Source: Alphaproteobacteria bacterium
GTDB lineage: Bacteria; Pseudomonadota; Alphaproteobacteria; JAJFFI01
Direction of reading: 5' to 3'
DNA: 64,000 nucleotides
Assembly (NCBI GenBank): GCA_030066595.1
Contig: JASJBI010000024.1
Coordinates: 1-64,000 of the forward strand
A model generated the notes under the pieces. It saw nothing but the letters and a program-made list of their open reading frames with translations, searched no databases and was not told the DNA's origin. Positions 56,080 to 64,000 of this stretch are shown one piece after another (within the stretch, counting starts at the first letter, position 1; every line of letters starts with the position of its first letter). Both the position numbers and the translations under genes were made by a program.

Positions 56080-56113
56080 GCGGCCGGACCATAACGGCCC
56101 GTTGCGTCGGACA

Positions 56114-56154
56114 CAAAAAAATCGGCCAAGCAGACGGGGGATCTGCTTGGCCGA
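56114..56154 (-). terminator. Rho-independent terminator (minus-strand transcripts from the ligase/Liv operon)
   Basis: TCGGCCAAGCAGA-cggggga-TCTGCTTGGCCGA, perfect 13-bp stem; 7 A on the + strand = 7 U on the minus transcript. Confidence 0.85.
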
Positions 56155-56392
56155 ATATGTCCGGCCGAAGTGGGCCGGAAATGAGGCTCGGGGGAAAGCC
56201 TCGGAGTAAGAGGGGAGGTTTGATGATGGTAAATATGGTCTGCTTTTGTGTCAGGGGAAGGCCCGAAAAAAGGCAATATTATGACTTTTGCAGCCATCCC
56301 GGGCTGTTTCCTGGCCCGGGCGAGGGTTCGTAATTAATTGAAAAATAGAGAAATATGACTCCGGGCGCGGAACCGCCCCGGCGCGGGCCGGT

Positions 56393-57628
56393 TCAGTCGA
56401 ACTTGCGGATATCGTCGATCACCTTGCCGTCGTTGGGCAGGCTTCCCAGCGCCACGAACTCCATCTTGCCGCGGACCTTGCAGGCGGCTTGGAAGCTGTC
56501 CGCGATCGCCGCCGCCAGGTCTTCGCCGCCGCTGACGACCTCGCATTGCAGGGTGGCGAAATCCTTGCCCTGCTCGGCATCCACGATCAGGCGCATCTTC
56601 TTGACCTCCGGGTGGCGCTTCATGACCAGAGCCACCTGCTCGGGATGGACGAACATGCCGCGCACCTTGGTGGTCTGGTCGGCCCGCCCCATCCAGCCCT
56701 TGATGCGCCGATTGGTCCGGCCGCAGGGGCTCATGCCCGGCAGAAAAGCGGACAGATCGCCGGTTCCGAACCGGATCAGCGGATAGTCCGGGTTGAGCGT
56801 GGTGACCACCACCTCGCCGACCTCTCCCTCCGGCACCAGATCGCCGGTGCCCGGCCGGACGATCTCAACCAGCTGGTCCTCGCTGACGACCATGCCTTCC
56901 ATCGCCTCGGTCTCGTAGGCGATGTTGCCCACATCCGCCGTCACATAGGCCTGCAGCATGCTGATACCGCGCTGCCGGTAGTCCGCGCGCAAGGACGGGA
57001 ACAGCGGCCCGCCGGAGACGAGCGATTTGGTAATCGACGAGGCGTCCACCCCCATTTCGCTCGCCTTGTCCAGCAGCGTCCTCAGGAAGTCGGGCGTGCC
57101 GGTGTAGGCGGCGGGGCGCAGCTGACCGATGGCCTGCACCTGTTGCTCGCTGTTGCCGATCCCGGCCGGAAAAACGGGACAGCCCAGCGCGCGCGCCGCG
57201 CTGTCGAGGATCCAGCCGCCGGGCGTCAGGTGATAGGAGAACGCGTTGTGGACCAGGTCGCCTGTGCGAAATCCGGCGGCGAACAAAGCGCGTGCCGTGC
57301 CCCAATAGTCCTTGCGCCCCGAAGCCGGTTCGTAGATCGGACCGGGCGAGGCAAACACATAGGCCGTCTCCGCCGTTCCGATGGCCGCCAGCCCGCCGAA
57401 CGGCGGGTTCTGCTTCTGGAGCTTGATCAGATCCGATTTCCGCGTAACCGGCAGTCCCACCAAGTCCTCCCGGCTCTTGATGTCCCCGGGCCCCACGTCG
57501 GCGAGCAGCTTGGCGAAATAGGCCGTTTTGGCCTTGGCGTGCGCGATCTGGTCGGCCGCGGCGGAGACCAGCGCGGCCTCGCGCTGTTCCGGGTCGCGGG
57601 TCTCCAGATCGTCGTAGTACTCGGTCAC
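56393..57628 (-). CDS. PaaK-family acyl-CoA ligase
   Basis: VFASPGPIYEPASGRKDYWGTARALFAAGFRTGDLVHNAFSYHLTPGG; RIKGWMGRADQTTKVRGMFVHPEQV. Confidence 0.78.
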   Translation of the reverse strand: MTEYYDDLETRDPEQREAALVSAAADQIAHAKAKTAYFAKLLADVGPGDIKSREDLVGLPVTRKSDLIKLQKQNPPFGGLAAIGTAETAYVFASPGPIYEPASGRKDYWGTARALFAAGFRTGDLVHNAFSYHLTPGGWILDSAARALGCPVFPAGIGNSEQQVQAIGQLRPAAYTGTPDFLRTLLDKASEMGVDASSITKSLVSGGPLFPSLRADYRQRGISMLQAYVTADVGNIAYETEAMEGMVVSEDQLVEIVRPGTGDLVPEGEVGEVVVTTLNPDYPLIRFGTGDLSAFLPGMSPCGRTNRRIKGWMGRADQTTKVRGMFVHPEQVALVMKRHPEVKKMRLIVDAEQGKDFATLQCEVVSGGEDLAAAIADSFQAACKVRGKMEFVALGSLPNDGKVIDDIRKFD

Positions 57629-57707
57629 GGCCTTTCCTCCCTGGGTCACTTTTCTTGCTTGGTCTTACGCCGCGTCCACCGCCCGAGTGGGGGTGCCATG
57701 GCCGCGC

Positions 57708-58523
57708 TCAGGCGAGCCAGCGCTTGCGCCGCTTGTAGTGCTTGACGTCGCGATAGCTCTTGCGGCCCGCACTCGACAGGCCGAGATAGAACTCCTTGAC
57801 GTCCTCATTTTCGCTCAGGGTCTTGGCGTCGCCGTCCATGACCACCCGGCCGTTCTCCAGGATGTAGCCGTAGCGGGCGTATCGAAGCGCCATGTTGGTG
57901 TTCTGCTCGGCCAGCAGGATGCTGACTTTTTCCTTATCGTTTAGCGCCTTGACGATTTCGAAGATCTCCTCGACCAGCTGTGGCGCCAGGCCCATGGAAG
58001 GCTCGTCCAAGAGCATCATGCGCGGCTTGGACATCAGCGCCCGGCCGATTGCGGTCATCTGCTGCTCGCCGCCGGACACATAGCCCGCCTGCGAGTTGCG
58101 CCGTTCCTTGAGGCGCGGGAAATAGGTGTAGACCAACTCGAGGCTGCTCGCGATCCCGCTGCGGCCGTCGGTGCGCGTATAGGCGCCGGTCAGCAGGTTC
58201 TCCTCGACGGTCAAATGTTCAAAACAATGTCGGCCTTCCATCACCTGGATGACGCCGCGCCGGACCAGGTCGTTCGGGCTCAGCTTGTCGACCCGCTCGC
58301 CGGCGTACTCGATCGAGCCTTTGGTCACGTCCCCCCGCTCGGCCCCCAGCAGGTTGGAAACGGCCTTGAGCGTGGTCGTCTTGCCGGCGCCGTTGGCCCC
58401 GAGGAGGGCGACGATACCCCCCTCGGGAACCTCGAGCGAGACGCCCTTCAACACGAGGATCACGTGATCGTATATGACCTCGATATTGTTGACGTTCAGC
58501 AGCGCTTGGGCGTTTTCGCTCAC
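57708..58523 (-). CDS. livF: branched-chain amino-acid-type ABC transporter ATP-binding protein (LivF-like)
   Basis: LLGANGAGKTTTLKAVSNLL; YVSGGEQQMTAIGRALMSKPRMMLLDEPSMGLAP. Confidence 0.88.
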   Translation of the reverse strand: MSENAQALLNVNNIEVIYDHVILVLKGVSLEVPEGGIVALLGANGAGKTTTLKAVSNLLGAERGDVTKGSIEYAGERVDKLSPNDLVRRGVIQVMEGRHCFEHLTVEENLLTGAYTRTDGRSGIASSLELVYTYFPRLKERRNSQAGYVSGGEQQMTAIGRALMSKPRMMLLDEPSMGLAPQLVEEIFEIVKALNDKEKVSILLAEQNTNMALRYARYGYILENGRVVMDGDAKTLSENEDVKEFYLGLSSAGRKSYRDVKHYKRRKRWLA

Positions 58524-58548
58524 GGCTCTTCTCTTGCAGTTCTGCCGG

Positions 58549-59859
58549 TCAGTTGCAGCTACGCGGCGTGATGTTGTTTTCCTTGGCGTAAGAGGCTGCA
58601 GCCTCCTCCAGCATCGGCCGGACCACGTCCGTCATCGGCGAGATCCAGTCGCTGACGAACTCCCACTGGTGGCCGTCCCACTGCTGGATCATCACGGGCC
58701 CCGCGGTCTCGTGATCGCGGCACGACACCTTCACAGGCTTGGTGAAGCCGTCGAGACCGATCTCTTTGAGCCGGGCCGCGGTCAGATCGAGGTTCTCGAG
58801 GCCCCAACGCACCTGCTCACCGGTCGGCACCTTGACGCCGAACTTCTTCTGCGCGGTGCGGATCGCCTCGATGCTGTAGACCGCATTCATCATGCCGCGG
58901 TTGTACAGCACCTCGCCCCACTTGTTGTCCTGGGCCTTTCCGACATCGCCGCCGTAGACCAGCTTGAGGATGTCCTCATGCGCCTTGTAGCCGGGGCCCG
59001 CACCGTGGAAGGTGCCCGCCTTGTAGCCCTTGGCGCCCGCGCCGGCCGGAACCACGTCCGTCTCGGTGCCGGACCACCAGACCCCGATGAAGTGATCCAT
59101 CGGGTAGCCGATCGCCGCAGCCTCCTTGATGGCCACCTGGTTCATGACGCCCCAGCCCCACATGAAGATCCAGTCGGGGCGGAGACGGCGGATCTGCAGC
59201 CAGGTCGCCTTCTGCTCCTGACCCGGATGGTCGACCGCCAGCAGGGTGAGCTTGAAGCCGTGCTTCTTCTCGAGCGCCTGCAGCGTGGGGATCGGCTCCT
59301 TGCCATAGGCGCTGTTGTGATAGACCAGCGCGATCTTCTTGCCCTTGAGCTTGCCCATGCCGCCTTCCTGGGCGCCCACGTATTTGACGAAGGCAGAGGC
59401 CTGACTCCAATAGGTGGTCGGGAAGTTGAACACCCACGGGAACACGCGCCCATCGGCGGCCGCGGTGCGGCCATAGCCCATCGACAGGATCGGCACCTTG
59501 TCGACCGGCGCCTTCGGGATGAGCTTGTAGGTCAGGCCGGTCGAATACGGGTTCACGATCACCGGCTTCTTGGCCTTGAGCCTCTCGTAGCACTCGACGC
59601 CAACCTTGGTGTTGTAGGCGAATTCGCACTCTTCCCACACGATCTTGGCGCCGCCGACGCCGCCGTCACGCTTGTTGAGCAAATCGAAATAATCGCGGAA
59701 GCCATTGGCGATGGGAATGCCGTTCGGGGCATAGGCCCCCGAACGGTAGACCAGCAGCGGAATGAAAATCTCGTCCGCCGCCTGCGCTTTCGTGGCCAGT
59801 ATCGGCGCGGTCAGGACCGCGGCCGAAACCAGGCCAAGCGTTAGCTTTCTCACACTCAT
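58549..59859 (-). CDS. Liv-type ABC transporter substrate-binding protein
   Basis: Signal peptide; IPIANGFRDYFDLLNKRDGGVGGAKIVWEECEFAYNTKVGVECYERLK. Confidence 0.85.
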   Translation of the reverse strand: MSVRKLTLGLVSAAVLTAPILATKAQAADEIFIPLLVYRSGAYAPNGIPIANGFRDYFDLLNKRDGGVGGAKIVWEECEFAYNTKVGVECYERLKAKKPVIVNPYSTGLTYKLIPKAPVDKVPILSMGYGRTAAADGRVFPWVFNFPTTYWSQASAFVKYVGAQEGGMGKLKGKKIALVYHNSAYGKEPIPTLQALEKKHGFKLTLLAVDHPGQEQKATWLQIRRLRPDWIFMWGWGVMNQVAIKEAAAIGYPMDHFIGVWWSGTETDVVPAGAGAKGYKAGTFHGAGPGYKAHEDILKLVYGGDVGKAQDNKWGEVLYNRGMMNAVYSIEAIRTAQKKFGVKVPTGEQVRWGLENLDLTAARLKEIGLDGFTKPVKVSCRDHETAGPVMIQQWDGHQWEFVSDWISPMTDVVRPMLEEAAASYAKENNITPRSCN

Positions 59860-59998
59860 ATGCTGTCCTCCCTGTTGGGGTTCGCTGTCACGCCTTGGAA
59901 AGCGCGATTCTTACATGGCGCGCCGAGCGTAACATGGTGGGGAATAGGCACGCAAATGCCCGTGCCGTGGCGCTTCTTGCGCCTGCGGCCGGCCCGGA

Positions 59999-61072
59999 TC
60001 AGTGCGGGAACGGCCATAATCGGAGCTTCTCCTTGGTGATCTGCCAGAGCCTTGCAAGCCCATGCGGCTCGACGATCAGGAAGAATATGATGAGCCCGCC
60101 GAACAGCATGAATTCGACATGCTTGGCGAAATTGGCGGTAAATCCGAGTCCGCCGACGAACAGGTTGGTCAACACGATCGGCAGCAACAGGATGAAGCCG
60201 GCGCCCAGGAACGAGCCGAGCAGGCTGCCCAGCCCGCCGATGATGATCATGAACAGCACGTCGAAGGAGACGAACAGCTGGAAGGCTTCGGTCTCGACGC
60301 TGCCGAGCCACATGGAGAACATCATGGCGCCGGCGACGCCGATATAGAAGGAGCTGATGGCGAAGGCCAGCAGCTTGGTCTGCAGCGGGCGGATGCCGAT
60401 GATCTCGGCGGCGATGTCCATGTCACGAATGGCCATCCAAGACCGGCCGATGCGCCCGCGGACCAGGTTTTTCGCCGCCAGCGTGAGCAAGGTCACGAAG
60501 ATCAGGATTACCACATAGCGGACCTGCGGCGTGGCTTCCGCGCCGGTGATCAGGAAGCCGAATGCCTCGCGCGGCGGCGCCTCGATATTGCCGGAGGGGT
60601 GATAATTGTAGAACCAGGGCACCTTGTTGAAGAGCCAGACCAGGAAGAATTGTGCCGCCAGCGTGGCGACCGCCAGGTAGAAACCCTTGATGCGTAGACT
60701 CGGCAGGCCGAACAGGATCCCGACCCCGGCGGTGATTAACCCCGCCAGGATGAAGATCAGCAGGATGTTGAGGTCCGGAAAGGCGGTCATCAACTTGTAG
60801 GTGGAGTAAGCACCCACGGCGAGAAATCCACCGGTGCCAAGCGAGATCTGCCCGCAATAGCCGGTCAGGATATTGAGGCCGATGGCCGCCAGCGCGAAGA
60901 TCAGGAGCGGCAGCAGGATGGCCTCGAACCAGTAGTCCCCCTGGATGAAGGGCACCCCGAGGTAGGCGATCAGCAGGACCGCGATGACGGCGACCCGGTC
61001 CTGGGTGATCGGAAAGATCGCCTGATCGGCGGCGTAGGAGGCCTTGAACTGACCGGCTTCGCGATACAGCAT
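59999..61072 (-). CDS. livM: Liv-type ABC transporter permease (LivM-like)
   Basis: AAIGLNILTGYCGQISLGTGGFLAVGAY; GPSLRIKG-type loop (GLPSLRIKGFYLAVATLAAQ). Confidence 0.9.
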   Translation of the reverse strand: MLYREAGQFKASYAADQAIFPITQDRVAVIAVLLIAYLGVPFIQGDYWFEAILLPLLIFALAAIGLNILTGYCGQISLGTGGFLAVGAYSTYKLMTAFPDLNILLIFILAGLITAGVGILFGLPSLRIKGFYLAVATLAAQFFLVWLFNKVPWFYNYHPSGNIEAPPREAFGFLITGAEATPQVRYVVILIFVTLLTLAAKNLVRGRIGRSWMAIRDMDIAAEIIGIRPLQTKLLAFAISSFYIGVAGAMMFSMWLGSVETEAFQLFVSFDVLFMIIIGGLGSLLGSFLGAGFILLLPIVLTNLFVGGLGFTANFAKHVEFMLFGGLIIFFLIVEPHGLARLWQITKEKLRLWPFPH

Positions 61073-61075
61073 GAG

Positions 61076-62041
61076 CTAGACCCTCTCGATGATCTTCTCG
61101 CCGAACAATCCCTGCGGCCGGAACAACAGGAACACCATGGCGAGCATGTAGGCGAACCAGTTCTCGATGGCCCCGCCGATCAAGGGGCCCCAGTAGATCT
61201 CCGCGATCTTCTCGCCGACCCCGATGATCAGTCCGCCGACGATCGCGCCGGGGACTGACGTAAACCCGCCGAGGATCAGCACGGGCAAGGCCTTGAGTGC
61301 AATCAGCGAGAGGCTGAACTGCACCCCGCTCTTCGCGCCCCACATGATGCCGGCGACCATGGCGACGATGCCCGCCACGGACCAGACGATCACCCAGATG
61401 GACTTCAGCGGAATGCCGACCGACAGCGCCGCCTGGTGGTCGTCCGCGACCGCGCGCAGTGCCCGGCCGACGCGCGTCTTCTGGAAGAACACGGCCAGCA
61501 CGGCGACCAGAACCGCGGCGGTGGCGGCCGCGACCAGGTCAAACTGGTTCAGCAGGATCCCGCCCCATTCGAAGGAAGCGTCGGGGATCCCGATATCCAG
61601 CGCCTTCACGTCGCTGCCCCAGAGCACGTCGCCGAAGCCTTCGAGAAACAGCGCCAGTCCGATGGTCGACATGAACAGAATGATCTGCTCCTGGTTGACC
61701 AGCGGCCTCAGCACGATGCGCTCGATGGCGAAGGCCAGGGCCACCATCACGGCCGCCGTGCCGATGATGGCGAGGGCAATCAGATACCAGGGCAACTGCT
61801 GGGTCGAGGTCTGTCCCATGAACTCCATCAGCCCAACCAGGGTCAGGCCGGCGAACAGGGCCAACACGCCCTGAGCGAAATTGAACACCCCGGAGGCCTT
61901 GAAGATCAGCACGAAGCCCAGAGCCACGAGCGAATACATGACGCCCGCGATCAGGCCGCCGATGATGACTTCGGCAAAGAAGATCGGCGCCGTGGCCATG
62001 TCCACGAACGGCGCGATGAACACCGCGTACAAGACATCCAT
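61076..62041 (-). CDS. livH: Liv-type ABC transporter permease (LivH-like)
   Basis: GGLIAGVMYSLVALGFVLIFKASGVFNFAQG; GAIVGGLIIGVGEKIAEIYWG. Confidence 0.9.
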   Translation of the reverse strand: MDVLYAVFIAPFVDMATAPIFFAEVIIGGLIAGVMYSLVALGFVLIFKASGVFNFAQGVLALFAGLTLVGLMEFMGQTSTQQLPWYLIALAIIGTAAVMVALAFAIERIVLRPLVNQEQIILFMSTIGLALFLEGFGDVLWGSDVKALDIGIPDASFEWGGILLNQFDLVAAATAAVLVAVLAVFFQKTRVGRALRAVADDHQAALSVGIPLKSIWVIVWSVAGIVAMVAGIMWGAKSGVQFSLSLIALKALPVLILGGFTSVPGAIVGGLIIGVGEKIAEIYWGPLIGGAIENWFAYMLAMVFLLFRPQGLFGEKIIERV

Positions 62042-62083
62042 GGACTAATTCCCCCTCATTCGCGTCATGCCTCGCGGCCGGGA

Positions 62084-62884
62084 TCAGTCATGGCTGACCC
62101 CCAGATAGGCGTCGATGACGTCCTGGTTCTTGCCGACTTCGTCCGGGGTGCCGTCGGCGATCTTCTCGCCATGGTCCAAAACGACCACCCGGTCGGAGAT
62201 ATCCATGACCACACCCATGTCGTGCTCGATCAGCGCGATGGTGGTGCCGAACTCCTCGTTCACGTCGATGATGAAGCGGGACATGTCCTCTTTTTCTTCC
62301 ACGTTCATGCCCGCCATCGGTTCGTCGAGCAGCAACAGCTCCGGCTCCGCCGCCAGTGCGCGACCCAGCTCGACCCGCTTCTGCAGGCCATAGGGCAGGC
62401 GGCCGACCGGCGTCTTGCGGATCGTCTGGATTTCCAGGAAGTCGATGACGCCCTCGACGAATTCCCGATGCGCCAGCTCCTGCTTCTTCGCCGGCCCCAA
62501 ATGAAGCGCTTCCAGAAAGAAGTTCCCCTTCATCTTCAAGAGCCGCCCCGTCATCAGGTTGTCGAGCGTGCTCATGCCCTTGAACAGGGCGACGTTCTGG
62601 AAGGTCCGCGCGATGCCCTGCGCCGCCGCTTCGTGGGGGCGCATCTGTTTGCGGGTTCGGCCCTTGTAGGTGATGGTGCCTTCCTGCGGATGATAGAAGC
62701 CGTTGATGCAGTTCAGCATCGACGTCTTGCCGGCGCCGTTCGGTCCTATGATGGCGCGGATCTCGCCTTTCTGGACATCGAAGCTGACGCCGCGGATCGC
62801 CTTCACGCCGCCGAATGAGAGGCTGATATTCGCCACGTCCAGGAGAACGTCGGCGCCGTTGCCACCTGCTTCCGCCATGGTCAT
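62084..62884 (-). CDS. livG: Liv-type ABC transporter ATP-binding protein (LivG-like)
   Basis: IIGPNGAGKTSMLNCINGFYHPQEG; LPYGLQKRVELGRALAAEPELLLLDEPMAGMN. Confidence 0.9.
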   Translation of the reverse strand: MTMAEAGGNGADVLLDVANISLSFGGVKAIRGVSFDVQKGEIRAIIGPNGAGKTSMLNCINGFYHPQEGTITYKGRTRKQMRPHEAAAQGIARTFQNVALFKGMSTLDNLMTGRLLKMKGNFFLEALHLGPAKKQELAHREFVEGVIDFLEIQTIRKTPVGRLPYGLQKRVELGRALAAEPELLLLDEPMAGMNVEEKEDMSRFIIDVNEEFGTTIALIEHDMGVVMDISDRVVVLDHGEKIADGTPDEVGKNQDVIDAYLGVSHD

Positions 62885-62912
62885 GCGCCTGTGGCCTTGC
62901 AGTGTCGGTGGT

Positions 62913-63995
62913 TCATTCGGCCGCCTGCGGTATGGCCGGTCGCTCGCTGATTTCGGCGTCCGAGATTTCGAGATCCGCCTTGATCATGCCGGTCCGCCCG
63001 TCCTCGAAGGTGACCTGTGCCTCGACATTGACCTGATCGGCGCCGGAATAGAGCGCGGTGATAATCTGGTCGTATTTCTCTCTGATGAAATTCCGTCGGA
63101 CTTTCCGGGTTCGGGTGAGCTCGCCGTCGTCCGCATCGAGCTCCTTGTGCAGCAACACGAAGCGGTGAATCTGCGAGCCTGCCAGATGAGAGTCCGTGGC
63201 CAGGTCCCGGTTGACCTGCGCCACGTTGTCCCGGATCAGGTCGTAGACCTCGGTCTTGGATGCCAGGTCCTGGTAGCTCGCGTAGGCCAGTCCCCGCCGC
63301 TCGGCCCAGTTACCAACCGCTTCCAGGTCGATGCTGATCATCGCGGTGACCGTGTCCCGCTGGTCGCCGAAGGCGACCGCCTCCTTGATGAACGGGAAGA
63401 ACTTCAGCTTGTTCTCGATATATTTGGGCGCGAACATCGCGCCGTTGTTCAGTTTGCCGACGTCCTTGGCCCGGTCGATGATCCGCAGGTGGTTGTCGTC
63501 GCCGATGAAGCCAGCGTCGCCCGTGTGCACCCAGCCATCGGCGGTCTTGGTTTCCCGGGTGGCTTCCGGGTTCTTGTAGTACTCCATGAACACGCCCGGG
63601 CTGCGGAACAGCACCTCGCTGTTCTCGGCGATCTTGATTTCCACGTCCGGCACGGCGACGCCGACGGTATCCGGCTTGATCTCGCCGTCCGGCTGAATGG
63701 TAACGAACACCGAGGCTTCGGTCATGCCGTAGAGCTGTTTGAGGTTCATGCCCAGCGCGCGGAAGAAATCGAAGATGTCCGGGCCGATCGCTTCACCGGC
63801 GGTGTAGGCAAGGCGGACGCGGGAGAATCCCAGCGTGTTCTTGAGCGGCCCATAGACCAAGAGGCTGCCCACGGAGTAGAGAAACCGATCCCAGGCCGAG
63901 ACCGGCTCCTTGTCGATGATCCGTGTGCCCACGCGCCGCGCCAGATCCATGAAATATTGGAACATCTTGCGCTTGAGCCAGCCGGCATCCTCCAT
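62913..63995 (-). CDS. AMP-dependent acyl-CoA synthetase (long-chain type), truncated by window end
   Basis: QLYGMTEASVFVTIQPDGEIKPDTVG; GWVHTGDAGFIGDDNHLRIIDRAKDV. Confidence 0.87.
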   Translation of the reverse strand: MEDAGWLKRKMFQYFMDLARRVGTRIIDKEPVSAWDRFLYSVGSLLVYGPLKNTLGFSRVRLAYTAGEAIGPDIFDFFRALGMNLKQLYGMTEASVFVTIQPDGEIKPDTVGVAVPDVEIKIAENSEVLFRSPGVFMEYYKNPEATRETKTADGWVHTGDAGFIGDDNHLRIIDRAKDVGKLNNGAMFAPKYIENKLKFFPFIKEAVAFGDQRDTVTAMISIDLEAVGNWAERRGLAYASYQDLASKTEVYDLIRDNVAQVNRDLATDSHLAGSQIHRFVLLHKELDADDGELTRTRKVRRNFIREKYDQIITALYSGADQVNVEAQVTFEDGRTGMIKADLEISDAEISERPAIPQAAE

Positions 63996-64000
63996 GCGGA

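Noticed and set aside
56298-56320. CCCGGGC-N9-GCCCGGG hairpin as a terminator
   Set aside because: No T-tract on either strand side; the neighbouring 56114-56154 hairpin is the convincing terminator.
58474-59844. 456-aa plus-strand ORF opposite the Liv-type binding protein
   Set aside because: Shadow frame of a confidently assigned gene.

Overview
High-GC (alphaproteobacteria-like) chromosomal window, mostly dense operons. Main content, left to right: (1) the 3' end of hemA (5-aminolevulinate synthase); (2) a secreted Cys-rich repeat protein paired with a DNR-like Crp/Fnr regulator; (3) a ba3-type haem-copper oxidase operon that continues into an unusual cytochrome b / 2[4Fe-4S] ferredoxin / MvhD(FlpD)-like fusion, a hypothetical protein and a bacteriohemerythrin; (4) an anaerobic aromatic degradation island of about 23 kb. 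The island holds korAB, had-oah-dch, ATP-dependent benzoyl-CoA reductase bcrCBAD, ferredoxin, three related GNATs, hemerythrins, an SDR, a PadBCD-like phenylacetyl-CoA oxidoreductase with phenylacetate-CoA ligase and a FlK-like thioesterase, and a cysteine-free Rrf2 regulator resembling BadM. (5) A small methyltransferase / sulfotransferase / GT39 cluster; (6) cytochrome bd oxidase (cydAB plus a DUF2474-like peptide); (7) polar amino-acid ABC transporter, ornithine aminotransferase, arginase and DDAH-like genes; (8) a complete ccmABCDEFGHI cytochrome c maturation operon; (9) a Liv-type ABC operon with two acyl-CoA ligases. The most interesting signals are the cyt b-Fd-MvhD fusion in an oxidase operon with an FNR-type box; a shared GTACnnnAATrCnnATTT motif in three divergent promoters of the aromatic island; a GNAT-Rrf2 pair resembling BadL/BadM; four FNR/DNR-type boxes; and a ~115-bp direct repeat carrying a decayed DUF2474 copy that brackets an inserted membrane-protein gene. 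No tRNA, rRNA, CRISPR or transposase was recognised. All calls come from reading the sequence; no database search was run.
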